From assembly GCF_024199845.1 (NCBI RefSeq), contig NZ_JANADO010000002.1, forward strand, positions 372,001-436,000: DNA of 64,000 nucleotides, written 5' to 3'. Below are positions 1 to 9,533 of the stretch, piece by piece. Source of the stretch: Bradyrhizobium sp. CCGB12. Its GTDB lineage: Bacteria; Pseudomonadota; Alphaproteobacteria; Rhizobiales; Xanthobacteraceae. Numbering within the stretch: the stretch's first letter is position 1; each line of letters begins with the position of its first letter. The position numbers were made by a program, and so were the translations under genes. The notes under the pieces are model-generated. The model was given only the letters and a program-made list of their open reading frames with translations, was not told the origin of the DNA and searched no databases.

Positions 1-2
1 AC

Positions 3-242
3 GCGGGGGTCGACACCGTGATCGTCACCGGCGGCGAGACCGACGTCTGCGTTCTTGCCACCGTACTCGGCGCGGTCGATTGGGGCTTTCGGGTAATCCT
101 CGTCACCGATGCGGTCTGCAGCTCCGCGGACGAGACCCACGACTCCATGATGAACATCTACTTGAACCGGTTCGGGCAGCAGGTCGAGTGCGTGACGACG
201 GATATGCTCCTCTGCGACTGGCCTGGGGGTGCCCGAGCGTGA
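3..242 (+). CDS. Isochorismatase-family cysteine hydrolase, C-terminal part
   Basis: The reading frame is open from the left edge, so only the last 80 or so residues are present. It carries the block VTGGETDVCV, in which the Cys of TDVC is the family's nucleophile, followed by a beta strand (RVILVTDAV) and the motif SSADETHD. This is the typical C-terminal half of the isochorismatase/nicotinamidase-like fold, whose members hydrolyse amide or vinyl-ether bonds in small cytosolic substrates. The substrate cannot be read from this fragment. The gene ends in TGA shortly before a non-coding stretch and is not obviously co-transcribed with treZ, which lies on the other strand. Confidence 0.8.
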   Translation, partial: AGVDTVIVTGGETDVCVLATVLGAVDWGFRVILVTDAVCSSADETHDSMMNIYLNRFGQQVECVTTDMLLCDWPGGARA

Positions 243-638
243 TTGGTTCGATGACTCCAATTACCTCGTGCAAATACTTCTTCCTTCCGAAGGAGACGGG
301 CCATGGCGAGCGAATTCCTGAGAATCGGTTCGACAACGTTATGAAGGAGCGACCGAAGTTCGTCGGAGCCACTAGCTTTGTACGGGCGCCCGGCGAGGGA
401 CCTGTGGAACGGCGACGGCGGCACCGAACGGCGTCGATGGCCAATTGCGGCGCAGGATGTGCACGTTGCTATCGTCCCGCGGCTCGCCCGCTTTGACGGG
501 CGCGGATTCATTGCGTTCGTCGACCCGGGCATTGGTTGCTGCTGTGATCGGACGGTGGCTCGGGTTATTCGGTTATGAGGCGTCTCCAGGAGATTTACTC
601 GCTAACGGGGGCGACTCTTTTGCGTTCCTGACCGCCGG
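243..638. other. Gap with a possible carrier-protein relic
   Basis: No intact gene is seen. Around 529-636 on the plus strand one frame reads ALVAAVIGRWLG then, after a short linker, LLANGGDSFAFLTA. The GGDS block resembles the phosphopantetheine site of acyl or peptidyl carrier domains, but nothing else of a synthetase is present and the frame lacks a good start. It is best treated as an unproven relic. Confidence 0.25.
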
Positions 639-2534
639 TCAGCCCTCCTGCCCCAGTCGCACGATGATGTTGTTCGGCAGGAGTGCGTCTGTGTCTGCCG
701 AGCGTAATCGCCATAACTCGTCCCCGCCGATGAGTTGTGGCATCGGCAATTCATGGTCGGCGAAATTCACGACGATCTGCAGGATCTCTCCGTCCGCTGT
801 CCGCCAGCGGACGTCCAGGCCGCCAGTGCGTGCGCCCTCTCCCAGCGATTCGCTTCCGGCCAAAACGAAGCCGCGCTTGATCAGCGGCACGATCCTGTCT
901 TGGCGGATACGCAGCAACCGGATTGTCAGCGCGCGGAATTTCCGGCCGACGGGAGAGCTATCGATGCTCGCCCAATCGAGCTTCGAGGCATGAAAGGTCC
1001 GCTCATCGCAAGGATCCGGAATTTTGGCACGCATCTCGGGCGCCGAAAAACATTTGAAATGGGCGAACTCCCTCCGTCGTCCTTCCCGTGTCAGCTCGGC
1101 AGCCTCACCCGCCCAGTCCGCGAAGAAAAGGAAGGGCGTGTCGGCCGCCGCCTCCTCGCCCATGAACAGCATCGGGATGTGCGGATTAAGCAAGATCAGC
1201 GCCAACGATTGACCGAGCTTTTCGGGACTGACCAGTCTGGACAGGCGTTCCCCCAGAGCGCGATTGCCGACTTGGTCGTGGTTCTGCGCGAAGAAGATGG
1301 TCGCTTCGGGCGGCAGATGATCGCTCGGCTCGCCGCGCGGCGCATCGTGAAGCGGGAAGATCTCGCCCTGATACGCAAATCCCTGCGTCAAGGACCGGGC
1401 GAGATGTTCGAGCGGCTTGTCGGCAAAGGCGCGATAATAGCCTTCGTTTTCGCCCGTCAGTAGGACGTGCAGCGCATTGTGGAAGTCGTCGCCCCATTGC
1501 GCGTCGTAATGCCTCGCTTGCCCCTGTGAGCGACCGAGAAGATGCGCCTGGTTGGCCTCGTTCTCCAGCATCAAGTGCACGCGACGGCCGGGCAGCTCGT
1601 GGCGTATGGTCTCGGCGAGTTCGACGAGGAAATGGCGATCGGAATCATCCTTGAGAGCATGGACCGCGTCGAAGCGCAGCCCGTCGAAGCCGTAATCGCG
1701 CAGCCACATCAGCGCGTTCTCTATCAGGAATTCGCGGACGAATGCGCCATCGCGCCCCTCGAAGTTGACGGCAGGCCCCCACCACGTGGTGTGGCGCGCC
1801 GTGAAGAAGCTCTCCGCGTAACTGTGCAGATAGTTCAACTGCGGCCCAAAGTGGTTATAGACAACATCTAGATAGACCATGATGTCGAGGGCGTGCGCCG
1901 CCCGCAGCAGGCCCTTGAGGTCCTGCGGACTGCCGAAACGCGCGTTAGGTGCGTTCAGGAGAACCCCATCATATCCCCAATTATACCGACCAGGCACGTC
2001 GTGGAGCGGCATCAGCTCGATGGCGGTGATGCCGAGATCGCGCAGATAGGGTAACCTCTTCTCCACACCAGCATACGTTCCCTCTTCGCTGAAAGTACCG
2101 ACATGGAGCTCGTAGATGACGGCTTCGGCCCAAAGGCGGCCCGGATAGAGGATGGCGTCCCGAAGCGTCGACGTATCAAGCACCTCGCTGGGCGCGCCTA
2201 CATCGTCGGGCTGAAAGAAGGAGGCGGGGTCGGGAACCGCCAGATTCCCGTTGATCCTGAATTGATAGCGCGTACCAGCACGCGCGGTTGGGCTAAGAAG
2301 TTGATACCAACCCTCGTCGTCGCGCGGCATCCTGTGCGGCGGCCTTCCGACCTCCAACAGCTCGACCGAGCCCGCGGATGGGGCCCAGAGATTGAAGACC
2401 ACCCCGTGGCCGACGATCTGAGGACCGTGGCGACGGGCCTGTCCGGCAATTCCCAGTTTCTGATGCAACCGCTGGCCTTTCGTTTGTATCCACGGATATT
2501 CGGCACGCGTTGGCGGGATCGCGACGGACATCAT
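639..2534 (-). CDS. treZ: Maltooligosyltrehalose trehalohydrolase
   Basis: This GH13 enzyme cuts trehalose from the end of maltooligosyltrehalose, the last step of the TreY-TreZ route from glycogen to trehalose. With the start at ATGATG (2534) the protein has 631 residues, near the family length; the frame stays open for 68 more codons upstream, but those residues are low-complexity and Arg-rich. An N-terminal beta-sandwich (about 1-110) precedes the (beta/alpha)8 barrel. The catalytic set is visible: nucleophile Asp289 in DGLRFDAVH, acid/base Glu324 in LMLENEAN and stabilising Asp420 in NHDQVGNR. No treY lies nearby; glgX, the usual partner that supplies linear maltodextrin, is 3.9 kb away on the opposite strand and frameshifted, so the pathway must rely on genes outside this window. 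Confidence 0.93.
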   Translation of the reverse strand: MMSVAIPPTRAEYPWIQTKGQRLHQKLGIAGQARRHGPQIVGHGVVFNLWAPSAGSVELLEVGRPPHRMPRDDEGWYQLLSPTARAGTRYQFRINGNLAVPDPASFFQPDDVGAPSEVLDTSTLRDAILYPGRLWAEAVIYELHVGTFSEEGTYAGVEKRLPYLRDLGITAIELMPLHDVPGRYNWGYDGVLLNAPNARFGSPQDLKGLLRAAHALDIMVYLDVVYNHFGPQLNYLHSYAESFFTARHTTWWGPAVNFEGRDGAFVREFLIENALMWLRDYGFDGLRFDAVHALKDDSDRHFLVELAETIRHELPGRRVHLMLENEANQAHLLGRSQGQARHYDAQWGDDFHNALHVLLTGENEGYYRAFADKPLEHLARSLTQGFAYQGEIFPLHDAPRGEPSDHLPPEATIFFAQNHDQVGNRALGERLSRLVSPEKLGQSLALILLNPHIPMLFMGEEAAADTPFLFFADWAGEAAELTREGRRREFAHFKCFSAPEMRAKIPDPCDERTFHASKLDWASIDSSPVGRKFRALTIRLLRIRQDRIVPLIKRGFVLAGSESLGEGARTGGLDVRWRTADGEILQIVVNFADHELPMPQLIGGDELWRLRSADTDALLPNNIIVRLGQEG

Positions 2535-2741
2535 TGATGCCGCTTTACGATCGCTTAAGCACGCGTGAGGACAAAAAAGTTGGCGTCGCCGCATTCGTTC
2601 CTCGCGAGCCGAGCCCTTCCATGACAGACCTGACGATCGCCAGCAGCGCACGCGCATCGCCGTGTACCTTTTGAACAAGGAGAAGCGGAGGCGATCGCGC
2701 GACTTTAGCAACCTTTGTTGCGGCGCAGAATTTCTCAATTC

Positions 2742-3062
2742 ATGAGGTGACGCTGTTCGCGAGCGGCGATGCGATCACCTCAGCCGAGCTGGTGCCGTGT
2801 TCGAAGATGGCGCTGCGCCTCGATCCCTCGGCGAAGGACATGGCACCACATCACGTCATGATGCTGGACCAGGTGGTAAGGCGCGCCGACGAATCGACGT
2901 GCTCCATTCTTCATCGACCATCTGCCCTATCCCTTGATGCGGCGCTATGCCGACCGGACCTGAGGACTTTGCATGGGTGGCTCGACCTTCCCGATTTGAT
3001 GCCGTTCTACTCCCCTTTCCCCCGAGCCTCGCTGATCTCGATCTTGGATGTACAGCGGTCCG
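2742..3062 (+). pseudogene. Glycosyltransferase family 4 relic
   Basis: Fragments in three frames match the N-terminal half of GT4 enzymes: HEVTLFASGDAITSAEL, MMLDQVVRRADE, then DHLPYPLMRRYADRT in another frame and TLHGWLDLPDLMPFY. They follow the same order as the intact GT4 gene at 52113-53201, which has VTLFASGDS and LTTLHGRLDLPG at corresponding places. Several single-base indels and a premature stop separate the pieces, and everything after the SIS-DNQR-like segment is missing. The relic meets an oppositely oriented relic at about 3065, so a rearrangement probably removed the 3' half. Confidence 0.7.
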
Positions 3063-3064
3063 GT

Positions 3065-3290
3065 GCGCGCTCACCCACACTCCACGGGCGGCGACGTCGC
3101 GCGGCAGGGCATCGCGATTGTCGACCGTCTTGGATGGGTGGACCGGACTAGCAGCCATTCACCGCGAGCAGCTGTTCGTGGACTTCTTCGGCGAAGCTTT
3201 CGTCGTAGATCGCTGGGCGGGCGTCGATGCCGACGGCGCCGAGCGCTTCAAAGACCCGCACGAGGACGGCTGTTCTGATCCCGGCGCGCG
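3065..3290 (-). pseudogene. Cj0069-like protein relic
   Basis: On the minus strand one frame reads VLVRVFEALGAVGIDARPAI followed by YDESFAEEVHEQLLAV and a stop; a second frame continues with VDNRDALPRDVAARGVWVSAH. The order resembles the start of Cj0069-family proteins (ATP-grasp-like, function unknown), from which the C-terminal two thirds are missing. The family call rests on remembered motifs and could be wrong. The fragment abuts the GT4 relic head to head. Confidence 0.4.
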
Positions 3291-3331
3291 GTTGCGTCGC
3301 CTCGCCGCCTACTTCTCACTCCTTGCCGCCG

Positions 3332-3667
3332 TCAGGGGTTCTGCCGGGCAAGCTGCTCAGACCCAATAACGGGCGTCTGCTTGCCTGCATCGAACTGTTC
3401 GCTCGCTATCTGCTCGATTGTCCTCCGATGTCTCTTGAACGTGCCGGCGATGTCATTCGCCTCCGTGCCATCGGCGACAGCGCGATCGCGCAAGGCCGAC
3501 CATTCGACCCTGCACTCGATACGGCCGATACCGTCGAACATCGCGAACAGAACAGCTTCGGGCTTCGCGTCCTGAACTCGCCAGAGAGATCGGGGGAAAA
3601 GGGCATCTCGGATCTCCGTCCGTACTCGGTCACGAGAGGTTGCTGCTTTTCGCCGCCGCGACTTCAA
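3332..3667 (-). CDS. DUF1488-like small protein
   Basis: A 111-residue frame opens with TTG. Its middle, AVLFAMFDGIGRIECRVEW, and the helical tail with FKRHRRTIEQIASEQF have the pattern of DUF1488: a hydrophobic strand, a short charged strand, then a helix of the type NRxxIExIAxxKY. DUF1488 proteins are soluble, around 85-100 residues, and of unknown function in rhizobia. The first 30 residues are Arg-rich, so the true start may lie further downstream. No operon partner is evident; the DUF6894 gene lies 63 bases upstream on the same strand. Confidence 0.5.
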   Translation of the reverse strand: MKSRRRKAATSRDRVRTEIRDALFPRSLWRVQDAKPEAVLFAMFDGIGRIECRVEWSALRDRAVADGTEANDIAGTFKRHRRTIEQIASEQFDAGKQTPVIGSEQLARQNP

Positions 3668-3730
3668 CAGTAGCCGACACGATCATGATCGGCACTTCTT
3701 TCGTTCTTACGAGGAGGGACAGCTTCTCGG

Positions 3731-3874
3731 CTAGGACCGAAGGGCTGTGGTCTCGTATCCCTCTGCCAAATATCTCATCGCGGCATCCCGGGCAGCCTCG
3801 AAGTCCGGAAGCGCTTCGCCCTGATCGTCAATGATGGCGCCGGCCGTGTCCTGATAGTCGAAATAGAAGCGCAT
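3731..3874 (-). CDS. DUF6894-type small protein
   Basis: This 47-residue protein starts MRFYFDYQDTAGAIIDDQGE and continues with LPDFEAARDAAMRYLAEGYE. That is the classical DUF6894 pattern: RYFF/RFYF strand, a D-x-E-G-x-E/A-LPD turn and a helix with EAARxxAM. These proteins are common and highly paralogous in Bradyrhizobium; their function is unknown. A general-stress type promoter sits directly upstream with its -10 element ending only 7 bases before the ATG, which implies a very short leader or leaderless message unless translation starts elsewhere. Confidence 0.72.
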   Translation of the reverse strand: MRFYFDYQDTAGAIIDDQGEALPDFEAARDAAMRYLAEGYETTALRS

Positions 3875-3881
3875 GTGGGCC

Positions 3882-3906
3882 AACACTGTCTTGCTCCGGG
3901 CGTTCC
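3882..3906 (-). promoter_or_regulatory. EcfG-like promoter of the DUF6894 gene
   Basis: On the minus strand GGAAC is followed after 16 bases by TGTT. This fits the alphaproteobacterial general stress sigma factor consensus (GGAAC-N16/17-CGTT) with one change. The start codon at 3874 lies just beyond the -10 box. Confidence 0.55.
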
Positions 3907-4248
3907 CACTCTCCGAGGAGACATCGCGAAGCTATTGGTCTTACCTACTGAAACTAAACATGAGCCGTTCTGCCAAAACGCTCATCCTTCCACTCTCTTC
4001 AAGGCTAGATTCCCTTAGTGCAGAATAGTTGGGCTAGACGCGTTCCCGAGCGCGACGTGCAAAATCTTGGAGCGATTGCTATCTCGCCAATTGTTTGCAT
4101 TGGGCTAGGTTGCATTCGGAAAGGAGCCATGTAGCGCTTACCGCCATGCGCGGTGCCTGAAGCGAAGCCAACCTCACGTGCGGTTTTTGGCCCGCCACAA
4201 GCGGGAACGCCGTGTGTAACGGGCTTTCATTGGGAGGTCTGGACAAGG
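3907..4248. other. Gap without a recognisable gene
   Basis: Both strands were read; only short frames with no family resemblance were found. The GC content is visibly lower between 3930 and 4130 than in neighbouring genes. Confidence 0.5.
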
Positions 4249-4827
4249 CTACTTCTGATCGACGTTACTGGTTCCGGACCCCGGAGTGCCGATTGGCAAG
4301 CCGTTCGCGGCGTGACCGACGCCAACGCCTGGAGCACTGACGGCGCCGGGAGCTTGGTCTTGAGGAAGCGTCTTAATGCCCGTTCTTGCTTGTTCGGCGG
4401 GGGTCATCTGCCGGCCGTTGTTGCCGGTCGTTGGCGTGATGCCAGACCTGTCGGTCCTGCTTTGCGTCGCCGTCGATCCAGTCGCGGTATTGCCCGTGCC
4501 CGAACTGGTCGGCGCGGCAGGTGTGCTTGCTGTATTCCCATTTGGCGTCGGGGGCTGAACGTTCGGATGAATTGGTGAGTTGTTTGTGTGGACCCCAGTC
4601 GTGCTGTTGTTGGTGCCCGTGCCGGATGGTGCCGAGGGGCCGCCACTCGCGCCGCCGGACGTCCCGACGCCTGCGCCTGAACTCGCGGATGACCCGGACG
4701 CCCCGCCGCTTGAGGCCGCCCCACCGGCGCCTCCACCAGCACCACCACCCCCTCCGCCTCCTTGGGCGAGGATAGGAGTAACAGCGAGGGACAACGCAGC
4801 TGTGAGAAGAAGAGATTTTCGGTTCAT
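4249..4827 (-). CDS. Secreted Gly/Ser/Thr-rich protein
   Basis: The 192-residue product begins with a clear signal peptide (MNRKSLLLTAALSLAVTPILAQ), likely cut after LAQ, and then a Gly run. The remainder is low-complexity, rich in Gly, Ser, Thr, Pro and Asn, and ends with a slightly more ordered stretch (MTPAEQARTGIKTLPQDQ). No catalytic motif or membrane segment is present, which suggests an unstructured periplasmic or cell-surface protein. A good ribosome site, GGGAGAAGG, lies 2-3 bases before the ATG. A shorter, frameshifted relative with the same Q-plus-polyGly start lies at 19039-19429. Function is unknown. Confidence 0.75.
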   Translation of the reverse strand: MNRKSLLLTAALSLAVTPILAQGGGGGGGAGGGAGGAASSGGASGSSASSGAGVGTSGGASGGPSAPSGTGTNNSTTGVHTNNSPIHPNVQPPTPNGNTASTPAAPTSSGTGNTATGSTATQSRTDRSGITPTTGNNGRQMTPAEQARTGIKTLPQDQAPGAVSAPGVGVGHAANGLPIGTPGSGTSNVDQK

Positions 4828-4994
4828 GACCTTCTCCCGATGGAAAGAAAGTCAATGGCGTGAAGGAGGCAATAGTTCCTGGGTGGACCACTCCTTTAGG
4901 GGCCGTCCCACTCCCGCCCTCTCCCTTCTTCATGTGCGAGTGAATAACGACTTCGACGTCGTGGCGACAACAAGGACTCGAGCCGCGATGCTCT

Positions 4995-5174
4995 TCAAGC
5001 CGACCAACGATCCTGTTCTTCTTGATGAGCATGCTCGTTGAGCCGTTCTGGGAGCTTGTCAGCGAGCTCTGGGGTCTCGGCAACAGCGACAGGTTCGTCC
5101 TTCTGAGTTCGCGGCGTCTGATTTTCGACCTTCACCGGGAAGTCATCAGGTTTGAGAGGACTATCTTCGACCAT
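4995..5174 (-). CDS. Small acidic hypothetical protein
   Basis: This 59-residue frame starts MVEDSPLKPDDFPVKVENQ and ends LNEHAHQEEQDRWSA. GAGGTG precedes the ATG by four bases. Composition (many Glu, Asp, Gln, Lys and few hydrophobics) suggests a soluble, partly disordered protein; the terminal DRWSA recalls short conserved rhizobial proteins, but no family can be named. It lies 167 bases upstream of the secreted Gly-rich gene on the same strand. Confidence 0.55.
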   Translation of the reverse strand: MVEDSPLKPDDFPVKVENQTPRTQKDEPVAVAETPELADKLPERLNEHAHQEEQDRWSA

Positions 5175-5467
5175 GTGGCACCTCGACGCGATTCAGTTTC
5201 GATCTGCTTAGGCCCGAGCTTCAGGGCGGTCGGTTGCAATCAGCTTCGACAGAGGGACGAAGTTTGGCAGATTGCGCTGACAGGTGCGCTGGCGATGGGA
5301 TAGATCGCTGCCGACTCGCGCAAGGTGATCGTGCCGTTGCCGGTGGGGCAGGCGGAGGAAGAACAGGAGCCGGCGGGTCCCGAGGAACTACCTTGGTCTA
5401 GCACTATTGTGCCGAGCCCAGCTTCGCCCACTAACGAATGTTAAGGCAGCAACCTATTCGAGATGCC

Positions 5468-5779
5468 TCAAGGATTTGGATTCTGTTGGGGAGCAACCTG
5501 CTTTCCTCTCAAGAGGAAGTATGCAAAGCGAAACGTATAATCGGACAACCCGCCGCGCCTGCGGAATGCCTTGTTGATCGCAACGGCCGCTTTCGCGCCC
5601 TCGCCTACGGCAACGGCAACGAACCGGACGTCACGCGACACGTCGCCTGCGTCATAAACGCCCGGCACGCTCGTTCTCTCCGTGGTCGGGTCCGTAACTA
5701 CTCCACCATTTTGGTCACGGCGGCAGCCGAGACGTCTTGATAGGTCAGCTGCCGGACGGCAGCCTCTTGAGAAGAACAT
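5468..5779 (-). pseudogene. Thioredoxin-reductase-like flavoprotein, C-terminal relic
   Basis: The frame contains TSVPGVYDAGDVSRDVRF followed by VAVAVGEGAKAAVAINKAF, the FAD-binding GD-motif block and last helix of thioredoxin reductase-like pyridine nucleotide-disulphide oxidoreductases. The usual AGD is intact, but the FAD and NADPH Rossmann folds and CxxC are absent. Upstream, to about 6048, the minus strand holds an unplaced piece (YRDPLSREALFSAEAVEGK) that could be a scrap of the N-terminal domain. The gene is therefore a truncated remnant and not expected to make an active reductase. Confidence 0.6.
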
Positions 5780-6049
5780 GCCGGTCGCGCAAGATCAGGT
5801 CCATTTTCGAATACAATCGGAGTGATTTGACCTTCTTTGCCCTCAACGGCTTCCGCGCTAAACAGCGCTTCACGGCTGAGTGGATCGCGATAGATTATCT
5901 GGCCGCCTAGAGCCGATTGCCGGTGCTCCGGCAAAGCTGAGTTCGACGTGCTTACAATTCCCGAAAACGAAGACGCGATCAGGATACAGGAACCTTCGTG
6001 AGTCTGGTATGGGCCGCCAGCGCGGGCTGACGTCGTCTGCCCCGGCACT

Positions 6050-6074
6050 GGAACAGAATTGCAGAGCGGCGGTT
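6050..6074 (+). promoter_or_regulatory. EcfG-like promoter ahead of DUF3606-glgX
   Basis: GGAAC is followed after exactly 16 bases by GGTT, 26 bases before the DUF3606 start codon. It would drive DUF3606 and, by read-through, glgX. Confidence 0.5.
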
Positions 6075-6099
6075 ACGACCACACACAGGAGTTGCCGCC

Positions 6100-6381
6100 A
6101 TGCGCCGCTCGACACCGAAACCGATCCGCAACAAGCTCGACCTGACCGATCGCGTTCAAATGCGCCTCGTCAGAAAACGTCTCGGTCTCTCCGATGCCGA
6201 GCTGACCGCCATAGTTGGCCGGATCGGAAATTCGCTCTCGGCGATCAACAAGGAAGCCACCCAGCAGCGCGTCGGCGCGCCGCCAGACCCGGCCGATGTG
6301 CCTCCCGCGGCAGTGATCGCCTCTGCCGCAGCCAGCGAGCAGGCACAGACCGAGATTGCCGCGACGACGCCGACATCCTGA
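6100..6381 (+). CDS. DUF3606 domain protein
   Basis: The 93-residue protein has the DUF3606 signature in residues 12-52: LDLTDRVQMRLVRKRLGLSD, then ELTAIVGRIGNSLSAI, a pair of helices that recur in alphaproteobacterial stress-linked proteins of unknown function. The tail is Ala/Pro-rich and probably disordered. It begins at ATG in a CCGCC context and ends 24 bases before glgX, suggesting a two-gene transcript. The GGAAC-type promoter upstream places it in the general stress response. Confidence 0.82.
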   Translation: MRRSTPKPIRNKLDLTDRVQMRLVRKRLGLSDAELTAIVGRIGNSLSAINKEATQQRVGAPPDPADVPPAAVIASAAASEQAQTEIAATTPTS

Positions 6382-6405
6382 CCAGACTTTTCCTTGGGGG
6401 CAGAC

Positions 6406-8642
6406 ATGGACCAAAAGACGCATCCGGACGACGCCCTGACGCGGGCGGTCTCGAGCCTGCGCCGGTCGCGGATCACTGAGGGAAAGCCGTTTCCGCTCGG
6501 CGCCACTTGGGACGGCCTCGGCGTCAATTTCGCGCTGTTCTCGGCCCACGCCACCAAGGTCGAGCTCTGCCTGTTTGACGACGACGGCGAAACCGAGCTC
6601 GAGCGGCTCGAGTTACCGGAATATACCGATGAAGTCTGGCACGGCTATCTGCCCTCGGCGCGTCCCGGCGCGGTTTACGCCTATCGCGTCCATGGTCCTT
6701 ACGAGCCCGACACCGGGCACCGGTTCAATCCCAACAAGCTCGTACTCGATCCGTATGCAAGGCAGCTGGTTGGTCAACTGCGCTGGGGACCGGAACTGTT
6801 CGGCTACCAGCTCGATCACGCCGACAAGGACCTCTCCTACGACGAGCGCGACAGTGCGCGTCTCATGCAGAAATGCAGAGTCATCGACCCCGCCTTCACT
6901 TGGGGCGCGGCGCGCAAGCCCGAAGTGCCTTGGGAGCGGACAATCGTTTACGAGGTGCATGTCAAGGGGTTCACCCACCTGCATCCGCTGGTGCCGGAAT
7001 CAGACCGAGGCACGTTCTTCGGCCTCGCACACTCCGAGATCCCCGCCTATCTGCGCTCGCTCGGGATCACCAGCGCGGAGCTATTGCCGATCCATGCCTT
7101 CGTCGACGACAGTTATTTGGTCGAGAAAGGGCTGCGCAATTACTGGGGATACAACTCGATCGCCTTCTTCGCGCCCGAACCGCGTTACCTGAAGACGCCC
7201 TTCGCGAACGAATTCAAGGCGATGGTCAACCAGTTTCACGCCCACGGCATCGAGATCATTCTCGATGTCGTCTACAATCACACCGCCGAAGGCAACGAGC
7301 TCGGCCCGACCCTGTCGTTCAAGGGTATTGATAACGCCAGCTATTACCGCCTGCTGCCGGACAAGAAGCGCTATTACATCAACGACACCGGCACCGGCAA
7401 CACGGTGAACCTCTCGCATCCTCGCGTGCTCCAGCTCGTCGCGGACTCCTTGCGCTATTGGGCGACCGAGATGCGCGTCGACGGCTTTCGCTTCGACCTA
7501 GCCACCATCCTGGCCCGCGAGCCCTACGGCTTCGACGAAGGCGGCGGCTTCCTCGACGCCTGCCGTCAGGATCCCGTGCTCTCCAGCGTCAAGTTGATCG
7601 CCGAGCCTTGGGACATCGGGCCCGGCGGGTACCAGGTCGGCCAATTTCCACCGGGTTGGGCCGAGTGGAACGACAAGTTCAGGGATACCGCGCGCGCGTT
7701 CTGGAAGGGAGATCCGGGCACCCTCGCCGATTTTGCCAAGCGCGTCTCGGGTTCAGGTGATCTCTTCAACAAGCGCGGTCGTCGGCCATGGGCCAGCGTC
7801 AATTTCGTCACTGCCCACGACGGCTTCAATCTCAACGATCTTGTCTCCTACATGACAAGCACAACGAGGGGAACGGCGAGGACAATCGCGATGGCCACAG
7901 CAACAATCATTCCTGGAACTGCGGCGCCGAGGGGCCGACGGATAATTCTGAGATCACAGCGCTCAGAGAGCGGCAGAAGCGCAATCTGCTCGCGACGATG
8001 CTGTTGTCGCACGGCACACCGATGCTGCTCGCGGGCGACGAGTTTGGTCACACCCAGAACGGCAACAACAACGCCTACGCTCAGGACAACGAGACAACAT
8101 GGCTCGACTGGATGAGCATCAGCGCGAACGGCCGAAACCTTCGTGAATTCGCCCGCAAGCTGATCGCCACCCGCAAGGCCTTTCCCATCCTGTATCGCAG
8201 CCGCTTCCTGGTCGGTTCCCACAACGAGGAGCTGGACGTCAAGGACGTAGCGTGGCTGTCCCCGTCCGGCGAGGAGATGACGACCGAGCAATGGCAGGAC
8301 GGCAACGCCAAATGCTTTGGCATGCTGCTGGACGGGCGCGCCCAGGAAACCGGAATCAAGCGCCGCGGCTCAGACGCGACCCTGCTGCTGGTCTACAACG
8401 CCCATCTTGACGTCGTGAATTTCACTCTCCCTGAAGTCACCGACGGGCGCATCTGGCTCGCGCTGGTCGACACCAACCAGCCGAGCGCGCCCATGGCAGA
8501 GTTCGAGTTTGGACACGCTTATACCGTGACCGGCCGATCCCTGCTCGTCTTTGGGCTTGTCAACGAGAGCACCGCGACGCGCCGTCTACGACAAGGCCTC
8601 GGAGCACTTCTCGACATCGCCGACACGCCGCTGTCCGACTAG
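6406..8642 (+). pseudogene. glgX: Glycogen debranching enzyme, frameshifted
   Basis: GlgX (GH13) hydrolyses alpha-1,6 branches of phosphorylase-trimmed glycogen and feeds maltodextrin to TreY/TreZ. The start ATG at 6406 follows GGGGGCAGAC. Residues 1-482 are in frame and hold the nucleophile Asp364 (VDGFRFDLAT), acid/base Glu400 (LIAEPWDIG) and Asp472 (FVTAHDGF). At 7851/7852 one A of an expected TACAATGAC has been lost, and the remaining 260 residues (DKHNEGNGEDNRDG onward, LLAGDEFGHTQNGNNNAY, and the C-terminal beta domain) continue in the next frame down to TAG at 8640. Apart from this one base the gene is full length, so the lesion is recent or a sequencing error. Confidence 0.85.
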
Positions 8643-8647
8643 CCGTA

Positions 8648-8661
8648 CCGCCTGAAGGCGG
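8648..8661 (+). terminator. Short hairpin after glgX
   Basis: CCGCC-TGAA-GGCGG forms a 5-bp GC stem with a four-base loop six bases after the glgX stop. It lacks a T-run, so termination is only a possibility. Confidence 0.3.
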
Positions 8662-8904
8662 GGCTCAGCGGTCGACCTCGCCGAACGATGTCCAGCGAGC
8701 CCAGGTTTGCGGAACCGTCAGCGAGCAAGTACCCCTTGCAGCGGAAGTCCATAGCCTGGAGATGGCAAATCCCGGCGACGGATCTTGCACTTGTGGGCCT
8801 TGCTGGTTCATCCGAGACAAGAAAGACGCCAAGCTCCCCTTTCGGAGCCTGGACCGCGACGTAGATCTCCCGGGCGGCCGGATGCCGCAGGGGCAGGCGT
8901 TCTT

Positions 8905-9415
8905 ATTGAAAGGCACCGTAGTCATGGTCGCCGCCGGTCGCAGGCACAGTTTCAGCAAGATGTCTCAGGATCGGATCATGCTGCTGGAAGGCCATGGCGT
9001 CGAGGCCGACGCCCACGCGGAGCCGTTTGTCCAGCAGCGCTATCCGCCGCCAGCCCCGCCTACTAATCTGCGGCAGGTCCACCCGATATACCGTCCGAGC
9101 GCTTCGCGTCTATTCTGGAAGCAGGCTTTCAGGTCGCAGCAGGTGACCTGGGTGAGAACATCACCACTACCGGCCTGTGTCTGGAGCGAAATGCCGCTCG
9201 AGACACAAATTGAGCTCGGACCAGCGGCGATTATCGAGCTAGCCGGCCTCCGGACCCCGTGTGTCCTTATCCAAGTGCTCGCGTCGGCGAGAACGGACTC
9301 TCCATTTAAATGTGAGGTGCTGGGCGTGGTACGGTCCGGCGGACCGGTCGCGGCCGGCGATGCCGCGCGGGTTCGGCTGCCGTCCTCCGCCTTCCGCGCT
9401 TTACGGGCTCTGTAA
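8905..9415 (+). pseudogene. MOSC-domain protein relic, copy 1
   Basis: Pieces of a MOSC-domain protein (a family that handles sulphur bound to molybdenum cofactor enzymes) appear in three frames: RIMLLEGHGVEADAHAE, then AGDLGENITTTGLCLER, then AGLRTPCVLI and FKCEVLGVVRSGGPVAAGDA. In order they reconstruct the region from GVEGDxHAG to the conserved Cys of the sulphur-binding site and the C-terminal strand. At least two indels and a missing N-terminus make it non-functional. It is about 70-80% similar by eye to copy 2 at 9830-10354, and both are followed by the same non-coding tail (AACAAGGT(A/T)ACGGC). Confidence 0.7.
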
Positions 9416-9533
9416 GCCGGTGCCCGACTCGGCCCTCTGATGGCCGAATCCAAACGCAATCGGTAGATCCGGCTTGCATGGCCGCGAACAAGGTAACGGC
9501 GGTACGTTTGGGGCTGGCGAGGCTATCGACAGC

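Noticed and set aside
4373..5083. A 236-codon minus frame spanning the Gly-rich gene and its upstream region
   Set aside because: The overlapping frames with a signal peptide (4249-4827) and a good ribosome site (4995-5174) explain the region better.
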